Of a stretch of DNA of 12,268 nucleotides, positions 6,302-12,268 are shown in pieces. The stretch comes from Pyrolobus sp964613695 (lineage in GTDB: Archaea > Thermoproteota > Thermoprotei_A > Sulfolobales > Pyrodictiaceae), in contig CAZTIR010000039.1 in assembly GCA_964613695.1 (NCBI GenBank), positions 1 to 12,268 on the forward strand, read 5' to 3'. The position numbers and the translations under genes were made by a program. Under the pieces are notes generated by a model. It saw only the letters and a program-made list of their open reading frames with translations. It ran no database searches and had not been told where the DNA came from. How positions within the stretch are numbered: the stretch's first letter is position 1; each line of letters opens with the position of its first letter.

Positions 6302-6309
6302 GGTATAAG
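6302..6309 (-). promoter_or_regulatory. TATA-like box of the 123-residue protein gene
   Basis: CTTATACC on the minus strand, in the 47-base gap after the cohesin gene. Normal spacing puts the transcription start around 6278-6282, slightly inside the longest reading frame. This argues for a leaderless message or for the downstream GTG at 6269 as start. Confidence 0.5.
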
Positions 6310-6334
6310 TCTAGGCGCCCAGCCGCCCCGGGTG

Positions 6335-7252
6335 TCAGCGCGGCGGTGATGGTGTCATCCTCGTGCGTAGGTAGAGATAGGCGAGCGCCGCAAGCGAGAT
6401 TATAGCTATCGCGGCCATCGCGTAGCTCCAGGGCGGTACCCTCTCGACAATCCTTGTCTTCACAACGGTTCGCGTCTTCACTATCGTAGCGGGCTTGCCG
6501 CCCGCACCCACGCTGACGGTCGTTGTCGTAGTCCTGGTCACAGTCCTTAACCTGAAGGCTGTAATCGTTACAGTGATGCTCCGACCGCCCGGCACTGTTA
6601 CAGTAACGCTCTTCACTATCGTGGTTGTCTTCGCTGGCAGAGTAACTGTTGTAACGCTTGTCCTCACACTCGTGACCGTGACTGGTGGTAGCGTAACTGT
6701 CTTCGTGAGCGTTACTCTCCTCGTGACCGTCGTCGTCTTTGTAACGGTTTTCGTTGCAACGGTCTTAGTGACGGTAACCGTGCACGACGTGTTCACCAGC
6801 ATGACGGGCAGGTCGTCGCCATCGCTATCGGCGAACCTGGCCTCAAGGAGCCTGACCGTATAAGACTTGTCGCCCACAACCTCGAAGAGTATGCTAAGCG
6901 CGACACCGGGCTCTCTCGCAGCCTCCCCCGGTTTGGCCGCCACGAGAACAACCCTGCCCCTGCCCGACTCGTTCCTAGCGACCAGAGGGTGGCTTCCCCA
7001 CAAGCCACCCGGCTTAACCTCGAGCACCTTCAACCCGGTGTCGGGGTAGGCTACGGTAATCTCGCCGCTCTGCACCGGCTGGCCAGCGGGATCAACAACC
7101 ACGTCTATCCTGATAAGGGGGTTCGTGTAGCTCGGTTTCGCGACGGGCTGGGCCCTCAGGTATACCCTAACGGCGTTAGCCTCCAGGCTGGTGAGGGTGG
7201 CTAGCAGTAGCAGGAGTAGGGGTATGGCGAGCCAGGTTCTCACGGCCCTCAC
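6335..7252 (-). CDS. membrane-anchored cohesin-domain surface protein with Thr/Val-rich stalk
   Basis: A 305-residue cell-surface protein. Residues 1-27 form a signal peptide (basic start, then PLLLLLLATLTSLEANA). Residues 28-155 look like a cohesin domain: strand pattern VRVYLRAQPV, then IRIDVVVDPAGQPVQSGEIT, VAYPDTGLKVLEVKPG, a long middle section, LSILFEVVG, and the closing ARFADSDGDDLPV, much as in scaffoldin cohesins and Archaeoglobus cohesins. Residues 157-270 are a Thr/Val-rich repetitive stalk (TVTKT-type units), a likely O-glycosylation target. Residues 274-296 form a membrane helix, followed by a short basic cytoplasmic tail. N-sequons occur at N94 and N154. The GTG start overlaps the stop of the dockerin gene in GTGA, indicating coupled translation. 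The natural reading is an anchored receptor for the upstream dockerin-bearing protein. The cohesin assignment rests on fold pattern plus the dockerin neighbour, not on a search. Confidence 0.8.
   Translation of the reverse strand: MRAVRTWLAIPLLLLLLATLTSLEANAVRVYLRAQPVAKPSYTNPLIRIDVVVDPAGQPVQSGEITVAYPDTGLKVLEVKPGGLWGSHPLVARNESGRGRVVLVAAKPGEAAREPGVALSILFEVVGDKSYTVRLLEARFADSDGDDLPVMLVNTSCTVTVTKTVATKTVTKTTTVTRRVTLTKTVTLPPVTVTSVRTSVTTVTLPAKTTTIVKSVTVTVPGGRSITVTITAFRLRTVTRTTTTTVSVGAGGKPATIVKTRTVVKTRIVERVPPWSYAMAAIAIISLAALAYLYLRTRMTPSPPR
6443..6784 (-). repeat. Thr/Val-rich low-complexity stalk, repetitive at DNA level
   Basis: About 114 codons dominated by Thr, Val and Lys/Arg in alternating units such as TVTKT, TTVTLP and TVTRT. 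On the plus strand the DNA shows repeated GTAACG/GTAACTGT/GTGACCGT words. Alternating Val-Thr suggests an extended beta-like, O-glycosylated spacer lifting the cohesin above the membrane or through the S-layer. Such tracts are prone to length change by slippage or recombination. Confidence 0.75.
6785..7171 (-). other. cohesin-like domain of the 305-residue protein
   Basis: Residues 28-156. Predicted all-beta jelly-roll with the cohesin order: an opening strand, a long second strand with PxG, the YxxxGLKVLEV strand, an Arg/Gly turn followed by VVLVAAKPG, then LSILFEVVG and a final strand after the acidic DSDGDD loop. About 130 residues, close to the usual cohesin size. Confidence 0.68.
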
Positions 7253-10200
7253 CCCCTATACTCCTCTCCATAGTGGGCTGCGAGTATGGCTAAATCCCTG
7301 TAATCTATGACGCCATCGCTGTTTATATCGACGATCCAGTTGTAGTTTCTGCTCCCCCTCGTCGCCCCATAAGTCTTTTTCAGCATGATGAAGTCGTTGA
7401 AGTCAACCCTCCCGTCGAGGTTAAGATCGGCGGCCGGTAGGCTCCGGAGCGCTATGTAGACCGGCTCTCCGAGGCCACGGGTCTTGGTGCTGAGTACTAG
7501 TGTAGCGTTAGCACCCTTCTTCAGGTATGCTGCGAGCAGCACCAGGTTGTGCAGCCCTACTCTATAGACGGGCGTCCGCCTCTCGACTATAATATAGTGC
7601 TTAGCGCCCTTGATTACGATATCCAGGCTCTTGTTGAACGCTATGGCCACCACTAGCCTACGATACGGCACCCTATACTCCACTATAGTCTTGTTGGGCA
7701 CTAGCATAGCGTCGGTGAGGGTATAGTAGCGGCTACCTAGGCTCCGCAGCGCGTCGAGAGCCTGGCTCTGCAGCTCCGGCATTATATCCGCGAGGCTTGA
7801 GACGATCTTAGAGGATACTAGTGCTAGTGCGACCGGCTCCACGCTCGGCGAGGCGAGCGTCACGTTGATGCGCACCGCCTCCGGCGCGTATATGAGTACT
7901 AGTTTGAAGCCGCCGGGTATGTTGTACTGGCCTAGGAGATCGCCTCCCTTCACACCCGCCACTCTCACCCTGGAAGAGTTATAGATGAGTAGAGCGGCCA
8001 CACCCGGACGCGTGCTTATAGTATAGGTGGCCCCCATTCTAGAGGCGACAATCCCCCCTAGCCTAGTGACATGGAATCCCCCGAGCAGCCTCCCCACATA
8101 ACCATGGGACGCCGAGTCGATGGCAGCCCGTACAATGTCGCCGCCAGGGCTTATCGGCGGGCTCCACGACGCAGCCCATCGTATGACGTCGCTTAGCAGC
8201 TTCCAAGCCTCGTCGTTGACAGACGCCTCTATCTCGAAGCTTATATACACGGCGCGATAGCCGTGCACCAGGCTCCAGTAGTAGTCGTAGGCGACTATAC
8301 CCGCCAGCCCGTCGGGTGAGACTGCTACCAGCTTAACCGGGTTATAGATGAGCTGGTAGACTGGAAGACCGTTAATCGGGATCTCTAGCCTCTCACGCCC
8401 ACCCGGTAGGGTGGTGTTCACCACGGCCACGAGGCCGCCAGCCCTGGTGTAGTAGGTTGCGTTGGCGGCGAGGCTGTAGAGGAGCCTCAGCCTCTCGGGC
8501 GTAGAGTAGAGTATGTCTCCTACATCGATCTGGGCTCCTAGGGCGCTGAACACGTTGGAGAAGAGCCTCTTATACTCGTCTCCAACCTTCCTGAGCCTCT
8601 CCTCGAGCTCGGATAGCAGCTTGGACGCGTTAACGCCGATGGGCCAGCCGAGCTGCCAGCCTACACTCGTATACGCCTTATACCCGAGCTTCTCGAAGGG
8701 GTTCGGTATCCTAACCTCCACGCTGGCAAGGTTGGTGAACCCCATCCGCCTAGCCTCCTCTGTGACTATGAGCCTCCCGTCCCACGGCACGTAGGGTAGT
8801 ATCGTGGGCGTCGAGCCCAACCTATCGGCTAGGCCTACACTACCCCCTGCATAGACCCTGGCCACGGTGTCGCGCAGCTCGCGGTAGAGGCGGAGGAGCG
8901 GCAAGCCGATGGCGTTAGCGAGGATATCTGCTTGGCTGGCCGCGCCTATCGGGGAGAGGGGCTTGCCATCACCCCATGCCACCATGTCGAAGAGGCTGGC
9001 GTGCGTAACCACTAGTCCCCCGTGCATCTGCCTAACATAGTCCAGTATCTTGTCGAGCACGTCGTACCTGGAGAGATCCCAGTCGGTGATCCACGGTGCT
9101 ATAGACTGGTTGAAGCCTAGCCACGAGTTACTGATTATAATCACTCGCGGCAGGAAGAGCGTCAGGGAGCGTGGGAGGTAGAAGCGGTTCGCGACTATGA
9201 AGAGCTTGTAGTGTTTAGCGAGCTTCTCCCAGTGGTGGAGGTGCACCAGGCTCGAGGCTAGCTTGTACACCGCTGCTAGCTTCTCAACCTCCTCCGCCAG
9301 ATCGACTCCGAACAACCTCTTAGCAACGTAGTAGAAGCTCTCGGCGTATGGCGTCTTCAAGAGCTTATCGATGATGTTCTCGTAGTTCTCCCGGAGAAGG
9401 TAGAGTGGCATGCTAGGATCGTAGACTAGCACCGTGTAGGGGCCGCTGACGTTATAGGTTATGTAGAGGCCTCTCACCGTATCATACACGTTGTTCCTGT
9501 CGTCCTCCACGCGGGCATAGTACTCGATGAGTTCTCCGGGAGGCTGCCCCGGTATCAGGGCATACTCGACCACGACCGGCGGCTGGTGGGGGGCGTAGGC
9601 TGGCGGGCTGCCGCCTATGTAGTTCACGGCATCGAGGATAATCTGTATCGTGTTGTTATAATAGTTGAAGGTGGTGCTCGTGAAGCTCTTCAACTCTCTA
9701 GTAACTGGCGTGTCCCTCGCCTCTATGACGCTCCACGGGCCCCCATTGACCCTGTAGTATAGCTCAACCCTCTTGACGAGCCTATCGTCTATCGCGAGTA
9801 TCGTGACGTTAACGCTTGCCCCAGCCTGTACAGACCAGTAGGGTGTCGAGAGGAGGAAGCCGTTCCATAACAGCAGGGGATTTCTAAGATAATCCGCTAT
9901 CATCGGTATCGCGGCGGGTGGCGCGTCGCCGCCCTGCCTACACCCCCTAGCAACCCTGATCATAGTCTGGTTGAGCGTCCTCCCAAACCTGTCGACTATC
10001 TTCAGCTTTACGAGCGTCGAGAGGTTGACATAGATGCTGTCGATGGCGGGGTCTATGCCTATAAAGTGTTGTGTTAACGCGCTCTTATCCGCCTTCACGA
10101 GGAAGGAGGGTAGCGAGGGTATACCCGTCACGCCCAGCACTACAGTCTTCACGGGCGAGACGGGCACGATAACCTTGAAGACGGGTATACTAGTCTCGAA

Positions 10201-10830
10201 CGTGACCCTCTCGTACTGGAATAGCGTGTTGCTGACAACCTCATTAACATCCTTTAACGTGATCGTCACGCTCGCCGGCCCCGTCACGTACGCGTCCTGG
10301 ACGCCGATGTACTCGTAGAGATTGTCGCCATCCCCGTCGTAGAGTGCTACGAGGGCGTAGGAGGACTGGTTGAGATACACTACGCCAGGAGCCTCGCTGC
10401 GGCAGACACTCCCCGTGTACCTATCGACGGCTAGGAGAAGGGCTCTAGGCACGGGCTTACCGTTCTCGAACACCGGCTGGACGGTTATCGCCACGCTACC
10501 CCTGCACGGGGGTGCCTCTACGGGCTTCACCTCGGTCTCGGTAACCGTTGTGACGTTAAGCACGAGGCGTGCGGCGCCGTACTTCTCGGGCATGTACAGG
10601 AAGAGTATCGTAGGGTGATATGCGCACACCCTCTCCGGGTAGGTCACTATTATAACGTTGTTTCCGGCTACAGGCTGTGTACTAGTGTCTGGATTGCTTT
10701 CAAGCCTCGCGGGGGCGGCGCCGCGGCCAGCCCCTATCCTATCCGCGGCGTGGGGCATGGTGTAGAGGAGCGAGGCGAGCAGCGCGAGGAGCGCGGCGAT
10801 TATGAGAGCTGTCTTCCTCACGCTCAACAA
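7249..10830 (-). CDS. large secreted glycoprotein with C-terminal dockerin
   Basis: A 1193-residue exoprotein. Residues 1-29 are a signal peptide; no other membrane helix or anchor follows. Residues 60-460 are mostly beta strands, probably Ig-like or S-layer-like, with an acidic DGDGDN loop (165-170) and an RVELYYRVNGGPW strand pair (354-366). About residues 464-890 resemble a class I glutamine-amidotransferase/ThuA-like Rossmann layout: it opens YTVLVYDP, contains HGGLVVTHASLFD (603-615) and closes with RAVYISFEIEASVNDE...IRWAAS. It has a long insertion, and I see no convincing Cys-His-Glu triad. Residues 1133-1190 are a complete dockerin. There are about 16 N-glycosylation sequons. The start is TTG 10830, with GGTAGG and a TATA-like box upstream; TTG 10827 is equivalent. 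It is translationally coupled to the cohesin gene. No glycoside hydrolase domain is recognisable, so the activity is unknown; display on the cell surface is inferred. Confidence 0.88.
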   Translation of the reverse strand: MLSVRKTALIIAALLALLASLLYTMPHAADRIGAGRGAAPARLESNPDTSTQPVAGNNVIIVTYPERVCAYHPTILFLYMPEKYGAARLVLNVTTVTETEVKPVEAPPCRGSVAITVQPVFENGKPVPRALLLAVDRYTGSVCRSEAPGVVYLNQSSYALVALYDGDGDNLYEYIGVQDAYVTGPASVTITLKDVNEVVSNTLFQYERVTFETSIPVFKVIVPVSPVKTVVLGVTGIPSLPSFLVKADKSALTQHFIGIDPAIDSIYVNLSTLVKLKIVDRFGRTLNQTMIRVARGCRQGGDAPPAAIPMIADYLRNPLLLWNGFLLSTPYWSVQAGASVNVTILAIDDRLVKRVELYYRVNGGPWSVIEARDTPVTRELKSFTSTTFNYYNNTIQIILDAVNYIGGSPPAYAPHQPPVVVEYALIPGQPPGELIEYYARVEDDRNNVYDTVRGLYITYNVSGPYTVLVYDPSMPLYLLRENYENIIDKLLKTPYAESFYYVAKRLFGVDLAEEVEKLAAVYKLASSLVHLHHWEKLAKHYKLFIVANRFYLPRSLTLFLPRVIIISNSWLGFNQSIAPWITDWDLSRYDVLDKILDYVRQMHGGLVVTHASLFDMVAWGDGKPLSPIGAASQADILANAIGLPLLRLYRELRDTVARVYAGGSVGLADRLGSTPTILPYVPWDGRLIVTEEARRMGFTNLASVEVRIPNPFEKLGYKAYTSVGWQLGWPIGVNASKLLSELEERLRKVGDEYKRLFSNVFSALGAQIDVGDILYSTPERLRLLYSLAANATYYTRAGGLVAVVNTTLPGGRERLEIPINGLPVYQLIYNPVKLVAVSPDGLAGIVAYDYYWSLVHGYRAVYISFEIEASVNDEAWKLLSDVIRWAASWSPPISPGGDIVRAAIDSASHGYVGRLLGGFHVTRLGGIVASRMGATYTISTRPGVAALLIYNSSRVRVAGVKGGDLLGQYNIPGGFKLVLIYAPEAVRINVTLASPSVEPVALALVSSKIVSSLADIMPELQSQALDALRSLGSRYYTLTDAMLVPNKTIVEYRVPYRRLVVAIAFNKSLDIVIKGAKHYIIVERRTPVYRVGLHNLVLLAAYLKKGANATLVLSTKTRGLGEPVYIALRSLPAADLNLDGRVDFNDFIMLKKTYGATRGSRNYNWIVDINSDGVIDYRDLAILAAHYGEEYRG
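7261..7434 (-). other. type I-like dockerin domain, two Ca2+-binding loops
   Basis: Residues 1133-1190 of the exoprotein. Loop 1 is DLNLDGRVDFND (ligands D1135, N1137, D1139, D1143, D1146); loop 2 is DINSDGVIDYRD (D1168, N1170, D1172, D1176, D1179). Each fits the D-x-N-x-D-G-x-V/I-D-x-x-D EF-hand-like consensus and is followed by a helix (FIMLKKTYG; LAILAAHYG). The two repeats are joined by a slightly long linker. Positions 10-11, which set partner choice in bacterial dockerins, are F-N in repeat 1 and Y-R in repeat 2. Confidence 0.9.
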
Positions 10831-10871
10831 TACCTACCCACTCTTGTAACGGGTACGACCACGCCTCCTAG

Positions 10872-10880
10872 GATTAAAGA
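10872..10880 (-). promoter_or_regulatory. TATA-like box of the dockerin-cohesin operon
   Basis: On the minus strand TCTTTAATC lies about 45 bases before TTG 10830. The predicted transcription start near 10848 leaves a leader of about 18 bases carrying a GTGGGTAGG ribosome-binding stretch. No second promoter is needed for the downstream cohesin gene because of the 4-base overlap. A separate plus-strand TATTTAAG lies at 10928-10935. Confidence 0.5.
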
Positions 10881-11037
10881 GTAGCCTGGACGAGGCTGGA
10901 GAGGCGCATAGAACCCCCTACCGCCCTATTTAAGCCTAGGGTGGTGTCTAGACTCGAGGGGCGGGGTGAAGAGGAAGACCGGGCTGAACGGTGAAGAGGC
11001 TGAGCTACGCAGACCGCCCTCCACGGTGATGAGCGGA

Positions 11038-11400
11038 TCACGGGGGCGAGGCCCCTGGGCCGTTGAGCGGCGTATCCTTGGCTGAGCACCTCTCCCGCAC
11101 CCTCGCCACCAGTCGGCTATGCATCATAGTCGCGAGGGGCGAGTCGGGCTCCGCCACAACCCTGACACTAGCATCGCCCGTCTCGAGTATAAGCGGGTCC
11201 TCGGACACCACGCGACACCCCCCATGTTCCGCGAGAACCTCCTCCACTAGGGCTAGCCCCTCGCCGACACCACGCACCCCCGAGGCGCGCGCTAGGAGCT
11301 CGCGGCACAACCCATCGCTAGACGTGTAGAGGGTGACGCGGTAATAGGCCCCGAGCGCCCCGAGCCGGCCCTCGAAGCATTTTATCAAGAACACCGCCAT
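11038..11400 (-). CDS. uncharacterised 120-residue protein divergent from taw3
   Basis: No family recognised. Start ATG 11400 is preceded directly by a GGGGGG run and, further upstream, a TTTAAC box. The sequence looks like a small alpha/beta protein: a first strand MAVFLIKCF, a second strand YYRVTLYTS, an Arg/Leu-rich helix (LCRELLARAS), a second helix (GEGLALVEEVLAEHG), then strands CRVVSEDPLILET and ASVRVVAEPDS, and a final helix (MMHSRLVARVRERC). The last 12 or so residues are Pro/Gly-rich and likely disordered. The strand-helix order is reminiscent of KEOPS Pcc1-like or other dimeric alpha/beta proteins, but this is only a shape impression. It is divergent from taw3 and 207 bases upstream of the dockerin gene, which has its own promoter. 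An overlapping frame on the plus strand (11063-11329) is Ser/Thr-rich and looks like a shadow. Confidence 0.6.
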   Translation of the reverse strand: MAVFLIKCFEGRLGALGAYYRVTLYTSSDGLCRELLARASGVRGVGEGLALVEEVLAEHGGCRVVSEDPLILETGDASVRVVAEPDSPLATMMHSRLVARVRERCSAKDTPLNGPGASPP

Positions 11401-11419
11401 CGTACCCCCCAGGAGCCCT

Positions 11420-11429
11420 CGGTTAAACC
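11420..11429. promoter_or_regulatory. palindromic AT element, likely bidirectional promoter
   Basis: GGTTAAACC sits in the 72-base divergent gap and reads GGTTTAACC on the other strand, near-symmetric about its centre. Rightward it would give a start near 11450, about 20 bases before the taw3 GTG. Leftward it would start close to ATG 11400, giving a leaderless or very short leader. It may be a shared TATA or an operator. Confidence 0.45.
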
Positions 11430-11472
11430 CGTTGCAGCACCCGCCCGTCTCCCAGGCCGGGGAGGTGCAAGG

Positions 11473-12033
11473 GTGGAGAGGCTCTGTGAACGGCTTAGGA
11501 GCCGGCTGCTGCGAGACATGGAGGATGGACGCGTGGATCCGGATGTGGTGCCTCTCCTCTCGCTCCTCTGGTCGAGGGGGTATTGCACGAGCAGCAGCTG
11601 CTCGGGGAGGATTGTGGTTAAGAGCGGGCCAGCGCTCTGGACTAAGCCGGGTGTCTCGATACTAGCCTCCTGGCACCTCGAGCCCCCTCCGCCGCGTCTC
11701 GTGTACTATCGCGCCCTCTCGGGCGGCCCATACTCCTGGGTCTCGGCGGAGCCGCCGATAATAGCGCTCTACGCGGATAGCCTCGAGGCCGCGGAGGCTA
11801 TAGTCGAGGCTGCGTTGAGAGCCGGGTTCAAGTACGCGGGTTTCCGCCCCAGCAGCAGCGGCTACTACGTCGTGATTCGCGGCGAGGAGAGGATGGATAC
11901 CATGATAGTCGCGGAGGGCGAGCCCGTGGTGACCCTGGAGGGCTTCGAGAGGGTATACCCGCTGCTCCTGCGGGTCTGGCGGCGTGGGAAACAGAGGCTA
12001 GCCAAGCTCCGCGAGATGCTCGAGTCCTCTTAA
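11473..12033 (+). CDS. taw3: Taw3, TYW3-like tRNA wyosine methyltransferase
   Basis: A 186-residue protein of the TYW3/Taw3 family, SAM-dependent enzymes that N4-methylate the tricyclic wyosine intermediate at G37 of tRNA-Phe. The family hallmark GYCTSSSCSGRIVV is at residues 36-49, following the helix DPDVVPLLSLLWSR, and is succeeded by the usual W-x-H type segment (SWHLEPP, 66-72). The second half shows ADSLEAAEAIVEAALRAGFKYAGF (101-124) and VVIRGEERMD (133-142), both typical of the family. Start GTG 11473 has GGGGAGGTG a few bases upstream. Length is slightly short of the roughly 200 residues common in archaea but no block is missing. It stands between a divergent uncharacterised gene and the DNA ligase gene; no other wyosine gene (taw1, taw2) is in view. 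Confidence 0.85.
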   Translation: MERLCERLRSRLLRDMEDGRVDPDVVPLLSLLWSRGYCTSSSCSGRIVVKSGPALWTKPGVSILASWHLEPPPPRLVYYRALSGGPYSWVSAEPPIIALYADSLEAAEAIVEAALRAGFKYAGFRPSSSGYYVVIRGEERMDTMIVAEGEPVVTLEGFERVYPLLLRVWRRGKQRLAKLREMLESS

Positions 12034-12044
12034 GGAGCCCCGTG

Positions 12045-12052
12045 GGTTATAG
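12045..12052 (+). promoter_or_regulatory. TATA-like box before the DNA ligase gene
   Basis: GGTTATAG in the 59-base gap after taw3. Normal spacing predicts transcription starting near 12077, giving a leader of about 16 bases. The leader region contains TAGGG (12074-12078) and CCCTA (12086-12090), which can pair and cover the only ribosome-binding-like GGGTG. Confidence 0.45.
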
Positions 12053-12092
12053 GGGTTGGCCGTGAGTGTATCATAGGGTGTAGAGCCCTACC

Positions 12093-12268
12093 ATGCCAAT
12101 GCCGTTCAGCATACTTGCTGATACCTTCGAGAAGCTCGAGAGGACTACGAGCAGGACCCAGATGGTCCTCTACCTCGTAGACCTCTTCAAGAAGACGCCG
12201 CCCGAGACGATAGACAAGGTCGTCTACTTCCTCCAGGGCAAGCTGTGGCCGGACTGGAAGGGGTTGCC
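12093..12268 (+). CDS. lig: ATP-dependent DNA ligase, N-terminal part (cut by window end)
   Basis: Only the first 58 codons are present; the frame is open to the window end. The peptide starts MPMPFSILADTFEKLERTTS and continues with an RTQMVLYLVDLFKKTP helix, then ETIDKVVYFLQGKLWPDWKG. This is the standard opening of the N-terminal DNA-binding domain of archaeal and eukaryotic ligase I-type enzymes, with helix, (T/S)SR, helix, and the (V)VYL-QGKL-P-(W/Y) block. The full enzyme, about 600 residues, would seal nicks in Okazaki fragments and repair. The catalytic lysine motif lies beyond the window. Start ATG 12093; a second ATG at 12099 is possible. It is separated from taw3 by its own promoter-like box. 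Confidence 0.9.
   Translation, partial: MPMPFSILADTFEKLERTTSRTQMVLYLVDLFKKTPPETIDKVVYFLQGKLWPDWKGL

Noticed and set aside
6495..6863. Val/Thr-rich plus-strand ORF
   Set aside because: Mirror image of the repetitive stalk codons on the opposite strand.
10966..11085. 39-codon plus-strand ORF (GTG start) with GAGGGGCGGG before it and TATTTAAG further upstream
   Set aside because: Very short, Arg/Gly-rich, unrecognised, and overlaps the 3' end of the opposite gene. The signals are suggestive but not enough.
11026..11085. Second C/D box sRNA (GTGATGA at 11026, CTGA at 11082)
   Set aside because: No C' or D' box of acceptable sequence and the flanks do not form a terminal stem.
10874..11089. Minus-strand 71-codon ORF upstream of the dockerin gene
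   Set aside because: Ser/Arg-rich without structure, runs through the predicted promoter and overlaps the upstream gene; likely chance.
1..12268. Insertion sequences, CRISPR arrays, integrase sites
   Set aside because: No transposase or integrase genes, no regularly spaced direct repeats and no terminal inverted repeats were seen; the only repetitive DNA is the coding stalk.

Overview
The window comes from a GC-rich archaeal chromosome, most likely a hyperthermophilic crenarchaeon; Desulfurococcales/Pyrodictiaceae is my best guess. Several signs point this way. There is a PAN-type proteasomal AAA+ ATPase, an archaeal Taw3 wyosine enzyme, the N-terminus of an archaeal ATP-dependent DNA ligase and a complete C/D box sRNA. 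TTG and GTG starts are very frequent, AGG/AGA and ATA codons dominate, short TATA-like boxes lie close to the starts, and secreted proteins carry many N-glycosylation sequons. The genus is inference only.

Region 1 (1-4273) is a sugar and housekeeping block. A GT4-type glycosyltransferase reads leftward, followed by a cut-off reading frame at the window edge. Divergent from it, a compact rightward operon encodes a UDP-glucuronate decarboxylase-like enzyme (UDP-xylose supply), an Mth938/DUF498 protein, a MazG-like NTP pyrophosphohydrolase and a GH130 beta-mannoside phosphorylase-like protein. Together these suggest nucleotide-sugar supply and glycan assembly or turnover, with small house-cleaning genes embedded.

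Region 2 (4239-5916) runs leftward: a PAN ATPase ending in an HbYX-type tail, immediately followed by a two-helix membrane miniprotein. Upstream of PAN is a gene-poor stretch of about 250 bases. It holds the PAN promoter, a very GC-rich set of inverted repeats that can fold into a four-way junction, and a textbook C/D box methylation-guide sRNA on the opposite strand.

Region 3 (5916-10830) is the most interesting. A 1193-residue secreted protein with about 16 N-glycosylation sequons ends in a complete two-loop dockerin. Its stop codon overlaps by 4 bases the start of a 305-residue protein. That protein has a signal peptide, a cohesin-like domain, a long Thr/Val-rich stalk and a C-terminal membrane anchor. 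The pair looks like a minimal archaeal cohesin-dockerin surface-tethering system: the cohesin is anchored in the membrane and the big exoprotein docks onto it. No glycoside hydrolase domain is recognisable in the exoprotein, so the function differs from a bacterial cellulosome. A small uncharacterised acidic protein with its own promoter follows.

Region 4 (11038-12268) holds an uncharacterised 120-residue protein divergent from taw3, sharing an AT-rich palindromic promoter element, and then the 5' end of the DNA ligase gene running off the window.
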